From assembly GCA_003660635.1 (NCBI GenBank), contig QMUP01000006.1:1-15583 (forward strand): a stretch of 15,583 nt of DNA, read 5' to 3'. Position numbers and translations under genes: made by a program. The notes beneath the pieces are model-generated. The model ran no database searches, was not told the origin of the DNA, and worked only from the letters and a program-made list of their open reading frames with translations. Numbering within the stretch: position 1 is the stretch's first letter; each line of letters opens with the position of its first letter. This document shows positions 1-6,817 of this stretch, in pieces. Source of the DNA: Candidatus Wolframiiraptor sp. (GTDB taxonomy: Archaea > Thermoproteota > Nitrososphaeria_A > Caldarchaeales > Wolframiiraptoraceae).

Positions 1-112
1 AAAAATGGTTGAGGCCCCCCTGAAGTCTTGATTGGGAAAGCCTCGGCTAGGATAACTTACTTAGGCATTCAAAAAGAAAGCAAAGTAATGGTCTGTTCGC
101 GAAGGGGGAGCT

Positions 113-121
113 GCTTATATT
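113..121 (+). promoter_or_regulatory. TATA-like element before the small winged-helix gene
   Basis: The string GCTTATATT sits 32-40 bases before the ATG at 153. A start of transcription about 26 bases downstream would fall near 144 and leave a leader of roughly 9 bases. This is a by-eye match to archaeal TATA boxes and is the main reason for preferring the ATG at 153 over upstream starts. Confidence 0.35.
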
Positions 122-152
122 GTTGGATGGCGTGGTACTCTTTGGTTTGCGC

Positions 153-566
153 ATGGGAGTAGATGATGAAATTAGGAATTTATTGGGTAGGGGCGATGAG
201 TTAGGTAAGCTGGAGCTCGACGTGATTAGGGTGTTAACGGTCTTCAATGGAGTGTCTTGGATGACTGAGATCATTTCCGACATAGTGAAGATCCATGGCT
301 ACGCCTTGGACTACGTCCCCACGGATGAGCTGTTGGACAGGGCCTTGAGCGAGCTTGAATCAAAGGGAATCATATCCATGGAATCCCGGAGGAGGGGTAA
401 GTTTCTTTCGAGAGGGGTCTACGAAGATAAGCTGATCAGGATTAAGGATCTGAGGGCGGCCAAGAAAGCCTTAGCCGGAGACGAGGTCTACAAAGACTAC
501 CTATCAAGGCAGATAGAGATGATCAGGCGGGCTGTAAAAGGCTCTAAAGACGAGATGCTCGGCTGA
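153..566 (+). CDS. Small winged-helix-like protein of unknown function
   Basis: A protein of 137 residues that I do not recognise as a named family. Residues about 19-85 read as a helical, winged-helix-like module: amphipathic helices, then a segment containing ALSELESKGIIS that looks like a recognition helix leading into a wing rich in Arg and Gly. The C-terminal third is charged and helical with many Lys and Arg, consistent with DNA or RNA binding or with dimerisation. There is no signal peptide or membrane segment. The ATG at 153 is chosen because a TATA-like element lies at 113-121. An in-frame TTG at 120, 9 bases after the purine-rich GGGGGAG at 104-110, is a real alternative and would add 11 residues. 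It is the only + strand gene before the leucine cluster and is separated from ilvB by 120 bases, so co-regulation is not shown. A transcription-factor role is inference. Confidence 0.6.
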   Translation: MGVDDEIRNLLGRGDELGKLELDVIRVLTVFNGVSWMTEIISDIVKIHGYALDYVPTDELLDRALSELESKGIISMESRRRGKFLSRGVYEDKLIRIKDLRAAKKALAGDEVYKDYLSRQIEMIRRAVKGSKDEMLG

Positions 567-648
567 GCAAATGAGCGCGCACAGATTTAGGTCTCACAAT
601 TACGAAAAAGGGGGTAGAAGGCTGATTTTGACGCCTGTATATCGACAA

Positions 649-667
649 CTTAATCTATCAGTTTTAT
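649..667 (+). promoter_or_regulatory. Candidate promoter of ilvB
   Basis: The A/T-rich tract from CTTAATC (649-655) to TTTTAT (662-667) lies 20-38 bases before the ilvB ATG. Either half could be the TATA box. The first would give a leader of about 9 bases and the second essentially none. There is no convincing Shine-Dalgarno sequence directly before the ATG, which fits a leaderless or very short leader message. Confidence 0.45.
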
Positions 668-686
668 CCGAAGATGTCATAAGACG

Positions 687-2378
687 ATGAGATTGAGTGG
701 CGCTAAAGCTCTGATAAAGAGCCTAGAGCAGGTCGGGGTGGAGACTATTTTCGGGATCCCCGGAGGCTCTATCCTACCCACATATGACACCCTCTATGAC
801 TCGAAGATCAGACACGTCTTGGTTAGGCATGAGCAATGCGCCGCACACGCCGCGGACGGCTACGCCAGGGCGAGTGGAAGAGTTGGGGTATGTATGGCGA
901 CTTCGGGTCCCGGGGCGACGAACTTGGTGACGGGGATAACCACGGCTTACATGGATTCCTCGCCGATCGTCGCGATAACAGGCCAGGTTCCTAGGAATAT
1001 GATAGGGAAAGACGCATTCCAAGAAGCTGATATCATCGGGATTGCGACGCCGGTCACGAAATACAACTTCCAGATCAGAAATCCCCGGGAGATCCCAAAG
1101 ATAGTCAAGCAAGCCTTCTATATAGCGTCCGCCGGGAGGCCGGGTCCCGTTCTAGTAGATTTCCCGGTGGATGTACAGAAAGAGGAGGCCGAAGTAGATC
1201 TTGATGTCGAGGTGGAGTTAGTGGGCTATAGGCCTACGACGGATCCTCATCCGCTTCAGGTTAAGAGGACGGCGGAACTGCTTCTAAACGCCGAGAGACC
1301 CGCGATCCTCGCAGGAGGCGGCGTGATAATCTCCGGGGCCTCTAAAGAGTTGATCGATCTCGCTGAGTACCTCTCCGCCCCGATCGCCGTCACCTTAATG
1401 GGCAAGGGAGCGGTACCTGAAGATCACCCGCTATATTTGGGAATGGTCGGTATGCATGGGTCTGCGGTTGCCAATAAGATCATCCTTGAAGCCGATGTAC
1501 TCTTGGCCGTCGGGACGAGGTTTAGTGATAGATCTACCGGGAAATTTGAGGAGTTTTGTAAGGAGGCGAAAATAATTCACATAGATGTCGACGCCGCAGA
1601 GATCGGGAAGAACATTAAACCACATATCCCAATAGTCTCCGATGCGAAGAAAGCCCTCAAGGCGATTTATGATGCCGTGAGAAAGCTTTCCCCTAAGCTG
1701 GAGAGATCTACTTGGATGCAGAGGATCAAGTGGATGCGTGAGAAACTCGCATCAATCCCGGTCTCGAGTTCCAGCCCCCTCAGGCCAAAAGAAGTAATAG
1801 AGGAAATTAGGCGGCAGCTCCCCCCAGACGGCATAGTCACGACGGGCGTCGGTAGAAATCAGATGTGGGCCGCCATGTATTTCAAGACTTATCGTCCGCG
1901 GACATTCATCACGTCGGGTGGGCTTGGGACCATGGGCTTCGGATTTCCCGCGGCGCTTGGAGCTAAAGTCGCGAAGCCCGAAAGCATCGTCGTCGATATA
2001 GATGGCGATGGGAGTTTCCTGATGACGGAGCGTGAGCTCGCCACCTCGATAGCGGAAAACATTCCGGTCATAGTTGTGATCTTAAACGATGGCTGGCTTG
2101 GGATGGTGAAGTACTGGCAGGACTTATTCTATGGAAAGAGGAGGATGGCGACGAATCTTCGCAGGGGTTCACCGGATTTCGTGAAGCTCGCCGAAGCATA
2201 TGGAGCTAACGGATTCAGGGTGTCTACGATAGAGGAATTCTCGAAGGCGTTTAAGGAGGCTGTGAAAAGCGAGGTCACCACGGTAATCGATGTACTGATA
2301 TCACCTGATGAACCCGTCTTACCCTTCGTCCCTCCGGGTAGATCTCTAAATGAGATAATCCTAGGAGGTGAGAAGTGA
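687..2378 (+). CDS. ilvB: Acetolactate synthase, large (catalytic) subunit
   Basis: This ThDP-dependent enzyme joins two pyruvates to 2-acetolactate (or pyruvate and 2-oxobutyrate to acetohydroxybutyrate), the first common step of valine, leucine and isoleucine synthesis in the cytoplasm. The 563 residues have the full three-domain layout. The N-terminal PYR domain has catalytic Glu49 in RHEQC and the SGPGATNL segment. The FQEADIIGIATPVTK stretch is typical of acetolactate synthase rather than other ThDP enzymes. The C-terminal domain has GDGS (440-443) and Asn467 in LNDGWLGMV, the Mg-ThDP site, followed by the LFYGKR loop. Length is normal for the family. The ATG at 687 gives the usual N-terminus. 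The gene ends by overlapping the ilvN start by one base (TGATG), so translation of the two subunits is probably coupled. Confidence in the function is very high. Confidence 0.97.
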   Translation: MRLSGAKALIKSLEQVGVETIFGIPGGSILPTYDTLYDSKIRHVLVRHEQCAAHAADGYARASGRVGVCMATSGPGATNLVTGITTAYMDSSPIVAITGQVPRNMIGKDAFQEADIIGIATPVTKYNFQIRNPREIPKIVKQAFYIASAGRPGPVLVDFPVDVQKEEAEVDLDVEVELVGYRPTTDPHPLQVKRTAELLLNAERPAILAGGGVIISGASKELIDLAEYLSAPIAVTLMGKGAVPEDHPLYLGMVGMHGSAVANKIILEADVLLAVGTRFSDRSTGKFEEFCKEAKIIHIDVDAAEIGKNIKPHIPIVSDAKKALKAIYDAVRKLSPKLERSTWMQRIKWMREKLASIPVSSSSPLRPKEVIEEIRRQLPPDGIVTTGVGRNQMWAAMYFKTYRPRTFITSGGLGTMGFGFPAALGAKVAKPESIVVDIDGDGSFLMTERELATSIAENIPVIVVILNDGWLGMVKYWQDLFYGKRRMATNLRRGSPDFVKLAEAYGANGFRVSTIEEFSKAFKEAVKSEVTTVIDVLISPDEPVLPFVPPGRSLNEIILGGEK

Positions 2379-2905
2379 TGGAAGCTAAGCAGGTTAAGCC
2401 CCCACTCAACGTAATTTCATTCATAGTCGAAAACAAGCCAGGAGTACTCTTCAAGGTGGCTTGGCTGATCAGGAGGAGGGCATTCAACATAGAGAGTATC
2501 TCCGTTGGGCCGGCCGAGCGGCCGGGGCTCGCGAGGATGACTATAACCGTTTACGGAGATGAGACCCTAGTGGAGCAGGTCGTGAAGCAGCTGAGGAAGC
2601 TGATAGATGTGGTCAAGGTCTCAAAACTGGATCCGGAAAACACGGTGATCAGGGAGATGGCACTAGTCAAGGTCAACGTCCCCGACCAAAAGGCCAGAGC
2701 CGACCTAGACTACTATGTGCGTGCCTTCAGGGGTAAAATAGTCGACGTCGCGCCCGACGCAACGATAGTCGAGGTGACCGGCGCCCCCCAGAAGGTCGAT
2801 GCGTTCATAGAGCTGATGAAGGGATTTGGGATAAAGGAGTTGGCGAGGACCGGCGCCACGGCTTTATTAAGGAGCCCGAAGGGGATTCCGGGAGAGGAGA
2901 GGTAG
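2378..2905 (+). CDS. ilvN: Acetolactate synthase, small (regulatory) subunit
   Basis: The regulatory partner of IlvB, which stimulates the catalytic subunit and usually carries valine feedback inhibition. The 175 residues hold an N-terminal ACT domain (about 9-80) with the family features ENKPGVL and [12 protein letters not shown], followed by the C-terminal IlvN domain (about 85-165). Length is typical of the family. The ATG at 2378 is preferred over the GTG three bases earlier because the strong Shine-Dalgarno GGAGGTG at 2364-2370 lies 7 bases before it. The start overlaps the ilvB stop by one base and the stop is only 2 bases before ilvC, so ilvBNC is one operon. Whether this protein still senses valine cannot be told from the sequence. 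Confidence 0.95.
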   Translation: MEAKQVKPPLNVISFIVENKPGVLFKVAWLIRRRAFNIESISVGPAERPGLARMTITVYGDETLVEQVVKQLRKLIDVVKVSKLDPENTVIREMALVKVNVPDQKARADLDYYVRAFRGKIVDVAPDATIVEVTGAPQKVDAFIELMKGFGIKELARTGATALLRSPKGIPGEER

Positions 2906-2907
2906 CC

Positions 2908-3894
2908 ATGGTTAACATATACTATGATCAAGACGTAGATCTATCGGTCCTCAAAGACGAGGTCATCGCCGTAATAGGTTATGGGAGCCAGGGGAGAAAT
3001 CAGAGCCTAAATCTACGCGACTCAGGGATCGAGGTCATAATCGGATGTAGGCCTGGGAAATCCGAGAAGCTGGCAAAGGAGGATGGCTTCGAGACGTATT
3101 CCATAGATGAGGCGGCGAGGCGGGCGACGATAATCTACATGCTCATCCCGGATATGGTCCACCGCGAGGTCTATGAGAAATACATCGAGGATAATCTCTC
3201 ACCCGGGAAAGCTCTTTGCTTCTCCCACGGCTTCAGCATTCACTACAAACAGGTCGAGCCGCCGTCTTCTGTCGACGTAATCATGGTCGCTCCAAAGGGA
3301 CCCGGCCCACTTGTCAGGGAAAATTATTTGAAGGGAACCGGGGTTCCGGCGCTGATAGCCGTTGAACAGGATTATAGCGGCAAGGCGAAGCAGAGGGCTC
3401 TCGGGATAGCCAAGGCCATCGGCGCGACGAGGGTCGGCGTGATCGAGACCACATTCAAGGATGAGACGGAGAGCGATCTGATAGGAGAGCAGACGGTCCT
3501 CGTAGGCGGGTTGATGGAGCTGATTAAAGCGGGATTTGAGGTATTGGTCGAGGCAGGCTACCCGCCGGAGCTATCATACTTCGAGGCATGCAACGAGGCC
3601 AAGCTGATAATGGACTTAATCTACAAGAGTGGGATAACCGGCATGCTTAAGGCCGTGTCAGATACCGCGAAATACGGCGGGCTGGTAGTCGGCCCCAAGG
3701 TCATAGATGAACACGTAAAGGAGAATATGAGGAAGGTGGTTGAAGAGGTGAAGAGCGGGGCCTTCGCTAAAAAATGGATCAAAGAATATGAAAATGGATC
3801 CCCCACGCTTAAGAAGCTGATGAAAGAGATTGAGGATCATCAGTTAGAAGTAGTAGGGAAAAAGATGCGAAAGCTGGCGGGGATAGAGAGGTAA
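2908..3894 (+). CDS. ilvC: Ketol-acid reductoisomerase
   Basis: Converts 2-acetolactate by alkyl shift and NAD(P)H-dependent reduction to 2,3-dihydroxyisovalerate (and the isoleucine equivalent), with Mg2+. At 328 residues it is a short class I enzyme. The Rossmann motif is G24-x-G26-x-x-G29. Arg48 and Ser52 in GCRPGKS are the residues usually linked to NADPH preference. The catalytic set is present at the standard positions: His107, Lys130, Asp190, Glu194, Glu226, Glu230 and Ser251. The SDTAKYGG segment resembles crenarchaeal enzymes. The loop after Lys130 reads GPGPLVR where many homologs have His before the LVR. A purine-rich Shine-Dalgarno stretch at 2891-2902 precedes the ATG, which follows the ilvN stop by 2 bases. 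The product would go to IlvD, which is not in this window. Confidence 0.97.
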   Translation: MVNIYYDQDVDLSVLKDEVIAVIGYGSQGRNQSLNLRDSGIEVIIGCRPGKSEKLAKEDGFETYSIDEAARRATIIYMLIPDMVHREVYEKYIEDNLSPGKALCFSHGFSIHYKQVEPPSSVDVIMVAPKGPGPLVRENYLKGTGVPALIAVEQDYSGKAKQRALGIAKAIGATRVGVIETTFKDETESDLIGEQTVLVGGLMELIKAGFEVLVEAGYPPELSYFEACNEAKLIMDLIYKSGITGMLKAVSDTAKYGGLVVGPKVIDEHVKENMRKVVEEVKSGAFAKKWIKEYENGSPTLKKLMKEIEDHQLEVVGKKMRKLAGIER

Positions 3895-3902
3895 CCCGTT
3901 TC

Positions 3903-3918
3903 CATAAAGTTATATTTT
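3903..3918 (+). promoter_or_regulatory. Promoter of leuC (BRE plus TATA box)
   Basis: ATAAAG (a BRE-like purine tract) runs directly into TTATATTTT (3910-3918), the best TATA match in the window. Its centre is 29 bases before the TTG start of leuC, placing the transcription start at or just before that codon. This suggests leuCD can be transcribed separately from ilvBNC. Confidence 0.6.
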
Positions 3919-3942
3919 GGCATTTGAGGGAGATGTCGAGCC

Positions 3943-5205
3943 TTGAATATAGTTGAGAAGATCTTGGCAAAGGCATCCGGCGAAAAAGAGGTCGCGCCCG
4001 GGCAGATAGTGGATGCAAAAGTTGATGCCGCGATGATCCACGACCTAACGGGGCCAAGAGCAATAGAGTCTTTTGAGGAGATAGGCGTGGAGAAGGTGTG
4101 GGATCCCAGTAAGATCGTGGTAATTTTTGATCACGACGTCCCGCCCTCAACGATAAAAGCCGCGGAACTCCAGAAAAGGGTGAGGGAATTCGTCAGGAAA
4201 CAGGGCATAAAGAATTTCTATGATATCGGTAGAGGGGGCGTCTGCCACGTCGTAATGCTCGAGAAAGGCCATGTGCGCCCCGGAGACCTGATAGTTGGAG
4301 CTGACTCACATACCGTGACCTATGGGGCTCTCGGCGCATTCGCTACGGGAATAGGCGCAACGGATATGGCCGCCGTAATGGCCACCGGTACCATTTGGCT
4401 TAGGGTTCCAGAGGCGCTTAAATTCGAGGTAACTGGGAGGCTGGGAAAATTCGTGCTCGCAAAAGACTTGATTCTCCATATAATCGGCATGATAGGATCC
4501 GACGGCGCCACGTACAAGGCCATGATATTCTCGGGAGAAGCGGTTGGAGAAATAGGAATAGATGGCAGGGCGACGATCTGCAACATGAGCATAGAGGCTG
4601 GCGCAAAAGCCGGGATCGTGGAACCTGATGAGAAGACGATCCAATATGTCCGTGAAAGGGTTAACGGGGACTTCGCTCCTCTAAAAAGTGATCCCGACGC
4701 GGAATTCAGTAAGACATTTGAGATAAATGCCTCGGAGCTTGGGCCCCAAGTAGCTATCCCCCACTCGGTCGATAACGTCAAACCCGTATCCGAAGTAGGA
4801 GACGTCGAGATCGATCAGGCCTTCCTCGGAACCTGCACGAATGGCAGACTGGATGATCTGAGAGTTGCCGCCGAGGTTCTGAGAGGGAGGAAGGTGAAAG
4901 AAGGAGTCAGATTCGTGATAATCCCGGGATCGCAAGAAGTCTATGAAAAAGCCCTGAAAGAAGGCTTAATCGACATCTTCGTAAGCGCCGGAGCGGTGGT
5001 AGGCGTACCCGGCTGCGGCCCCTGCATAGGGATAAGCAGGGGGGTGCTCGCGGATGGCGAAGTCTGTATAAGCGCTGCTAATAGGAATTTTGTGGGGAGG
5101 ATGGGCAGCCCGAAGGCGAAGATATATCTTGCTTCTCCCGCAACGGTTGCGGCATCAGCTATAACTGGCAAGATAACCGATCCCCGGGAGGTGATGAAGG
5201 CGTGA
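3943..5205 (+). CDS. leuC: 3-isopropylmalate dehydratase, large subunit
   Basis: The aconitase-family catalytic subunit that, with LeuD, isomerises 2-isopropylmalate to 3-isopropylmalate in leucine synthesis. The 420 residues match the archaeal short form. The three cysteines that bind the [4Fe-4S] cluster are Cys298 (GTCTNGR), Cys358 and Cys361 (PGCGPCIG). The active-site segments GADSHTVTYGALG and SDGATYKAM are present. The only reasonable start is the TTG at 3943: an ATG at 3933 is in another frame and stops within eight codons. The TTG lies 29 bases from a TATA box. A GAGGGAG at 3926-3932 could act as Shine-Dalgarno on a readthrough transcript from ilvC. Homoaconitase of lysine synthesis is closely related, but the neighbours and the LeuD loop point to leucine. 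Confidence 0.93.
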   Translation: MNIVEKILAKASGEKEVAPGQIVDAKVDAAMIHDLTGPRAIESFEEIGVEKVWDPSKIVVIFDHDVPPSTIKAAELQKRVREFVRKQGIKNFYDIGRGGVCHVVMLEKGHVRPGDLIVGADSHTVTYGALGAFATGIGATDMAAVMATGTIWLRVPEALKFEVTGRLGKFVLAKDLILHIIGMIGSDGATYKAMIFSGEAVGEIGIDGRATICNMSIEAGAKAGIVEPDEKTIQYVRERVNGDFAPLKSDPDAEFSKTFEINASELGPQVAIPHSVDNVKPVSEVGDVEIDQAFLGTCTNGRLDDLRVAAEVLRGRKVKEGVRFVIIPGSQEVYEKALKEGLIDIFVSAGAVVGVPGCGPCIGISRGVLADGEVCISAANRNFVGRMGSPKAKIYLASPATVAASAITGKITDPREVMKA

Positions 5206-5696
5206 AGATCAGGGGTAAGGCATTGATCTACGGAGATAACATAGACACGGACATAATAATCCCTGGAAGATACCTGGTTCTCCAAGACCCTGATGAATTG
5301 GCGAAGCACGCTATGGAGGGAATCGACCCAGACTTCCCGAAGAAGGCGAGAGAAGGGGTTATACTCGTCGCCGGAAAGAACTTTGGATGTGGATCGAGTA
5401 GGGAAGAGGCCCCAGTAGCGCTTAAACATGCGAACGTTAAATGCGTGATCGCGGAATCTTTTGCCAGAATATTTTACCGTAATGCGATAAACATAGGGCT
5501 ACCGATAGTCGAAGCGGCGATAAAGGGCTCCGTCGAAGAAGGAGATGAATTGATGGTAGATGTCGTCAACGGGGTAATAGAAAATCAATCCAAGGGCATC
5601 AAGCTGAAAGGTAACCCGCTCCCACCCTTAGCCCTCGAAATAATAAATGCCGGAGGATTAACACGTTATATTCGCAAGAAGTTAGGGCTCGAATAA
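5202..5696 (+). CDS. leuD: 3-isopropylmalate dehydratase, small subunit
   Basis: The swivelling subunit that completes the active site of LeuC. The 164 residues show the family landmarks GDNIDTD (11-17) and NFGCGSSRE (60-68), where the GSSR segment binds the substrate carboxylate. The specificity loop reads YLVL (24-27). As I recall, archaeal isopropylmalate isomerases have a hydrophobic Y-L-V-x loop while homoaconitases have an Arg-Thr version, so this supports leucine synthesis. The GTG start overlaps the leuC stop by four bases (GTGA). A textbook Shine-Dalgarno GGAGGTGA (5187-5194) lies 7 bases upstream, so leuC and leuD are almost certainly translationally coupled in a 1:1 complex. Confidence 0.94.
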   Translation: MKIRGKALIYGDNIDTDIIIPGRYLVLQDPDELAKHAMEGIDPDFPKKAREGVILVAGKNFGCGSSREEAPVALKHANVKCVIAESFARIFYRNAINIGLPIVEAAIKGSVEEGDELMVDVVNGVIENQSKGIKLKGNPLPPLALEIINAGGLTRYIRKKLGLE

Positions 5697-5714
5697 CCGG
5701 GCTCCCTAAACAAC

Positions 5715-5722
5715 ATTTTATC
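5715..5722 (+). promoter_or_regulatory. TATA-like element of leuB
   Basis: ATTTTATC lies in the 51-base gap between leuD and leuB. Its centre is about 30 bases before the GTG at 5748, so transcription could begin within a few bases of that codon. A TCATAAGA octamer follows at 5728-5735; the same octamer is also found before ilvB and in the aspS upstream region. Confidence 0.5.
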
Positions 5723-5747
5723 ACACATCATAAGAACATGGTTTAAG

Positions 5748-6788
5748 GTGTTGGAGTCGATGAAATACAAGATTGCCTTAATTAAGGGAGATGGAATAGG
5801 ACCTGAACAATCGGATGCAACTTTGAAGGTGCTCTCCGCGATAAGAGAATGTCTTGGAATAGATTTTGAGATTCTAGATGTCGAAGCCGGGGACGCGTGT
5901 CTTGAGCGGAGGGGGGTGGCGCTTCCAGAAGATACGATAGAGGTTCTCAAAAATTCTCATGCTTGTTTAAAGGGTCCTGTGGGCGAGTCGGCTGCGGAAG
6001 TAATTGTAAGGCTTAGGATGATGTTTGATCTCTATGCCAACGTTAGGCCGGCGAAATCTCTTCCAAATGTTCCAGCACTCCGTCCAGATATCGATCTCAT
6101 TATAGTTAGGGAGAACACGGAGGGTCTTTACAAGGGATATGAATATGAACTCGATGACGCGGCAATCGCCATCAGAATCATAACGAAGAAAGGTTGCGAG
6201 AGAATTGCGAGATATGCATTTGAATTGGCTAGGCGCAGGAAGAAGCTGGTAGCCGTTCATAAGGCTAATGTGATGAAGATTACCTGCGGATTGTTTGCGA
6301 GAACTTGTAGGGAGTTTTCAAAGAAATATCCGGACATAGAATATTCAGAAATGTACGTTGATGCCGCGGCCATGAACCTAATCAGAAAACCCCATGAGTT
6401 CGACGTCATAGTCACCACAAACATGTTCGGGGACATATTGTCTGACGAAGCCGCACAAGTAGTAGGAAGCCTCGGCCTCGCCCCCGCCGCCAACATCGGA
6501 GACAACTTCGCCATCTTCGAGCCCGTCCATGGATGCGCGCCAGATATCGCCGGCAAGAACATCGCCAATCCGACTTCTATGATCTTATCTTCTGCCATGA
6601 TGTTCGATTGGCTTGGAACAAAATACGATGATAAACGCTGCCGAGAGGCCGCGAGAATCATCGAGAAGGCTGTTGAAATGGTCTTAAGAAGGGGGATCCT
6701 AACCCCCGATCTCGGAGGTAATGCGACTACTGATCAGTTTGGGAGCGCCGTAGCGGCCGCTGTTAGAGATTTCGCCGGAAAAACTTAA
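5748..6788 (+). CDS. leuB: 3-isopropylmalate dehydrogenase (isocitrate/isopropylmalate dehydrogenase family)
   Basis: Oxidatively decarboxylates 3-isopropylmalate to 2-oxoisocaproate with NAD+ and Mg2+. The 346 residues begin with the family opener IALIKGDGIGPE and contain RENTEGLY (121-128), catalytic Lys172 in VHKANVMK, metal-binding Asp229 and Asp233 in GDILSDEAA, and FEPVHGCAPDIAGK near the cofactor. The RENTEGLY version occurs in archaeal LeuB as well as in homoisocitrate and isocitrate dehydrogenases, so sequence alone does not fix the substrate. The place between leuCD and leuA does. Start candidates are GTG 5748 (used here, about 30 bases from the TATA centre), TTG 5751 and ATG 5760, the last preceded by AAGGTG at 5745-5750. 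A stretch of very C-rich codons lies in the second half (see findings). Confidence 0.9.
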   Translation: MLESMKYKIALIKGDGIGPEQSDATLKVLSAIRECLGIDFEILDVEAGDACLERRGVALPEDTIEVLKNSHACLKGPVGESAAEVIVRLRMMFDLYANVRPAKSLPNVPALRPDIDLIIVRENTEGLYKGYEYELDDAAIAIRIITKKGCERIARYAFELARRRKKLVAVHKANVMKITCGLFARTCREFSKKYPDIEYSEMYVDAAAMNLIRKPHEFDVIVTTNMFGDILSDEAAQVVGSLGLAPAANIGDNFAIFEPVHGCAPDIAGKNIANPTSMILSSAMMFDWLGTKYDDKRCREAARIIEKAVEMVLRRGILTPDLGGNATTDQFGSAVAAAVRDFAGKT

Positions 6789-6793
6789 TTAAA
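6784..6793 (+). promoter_or_regulatory. TATA-like element of leuA
   Basis: CTTAATTAAA overlaps the stop codon of leuB and has its centre about 30 bases before the TTG start of leuA. There is no Shine-Dalgarno sequence in the 29-base gap. This spacing fits a leaderless leuA message. Confidence 0.5.
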
Positions 6794-6817
6794 CCGCGAA
6801 TACTCCGAAAAGACAAC

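Noticed and set aside
2..31. Possible 3' end of a preceding + strand gene (codons reading KMVEAPLKS then stop)
   Set aside because: Only nine codons are visible, so coding cannot be judged.
3040..3070. Apparent loss of the Trp usually found after the NADPH loop of ketol-acid reductoisomerase
   Set aside because: On comparison the segment has the normal length and reads as a substitution. The phosphate-binding Arg48 and Ser52 remain.
4320..4781. Open reading frame of 153 codons on the - strand inside leuC
   Set aside because: It lies antisense to a strongly conserved Fe-S enzyme and its translation is rich in Ser, Pro and Ala with no motif, as expected for a shadow frame.
4941..5429. Open reading frame of 162 codons on the - strand across leuC/leuD
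   Set aside because: It is antisense to the conserved leuC Fe-S region and the leuD start, with no motif or ribosome site.
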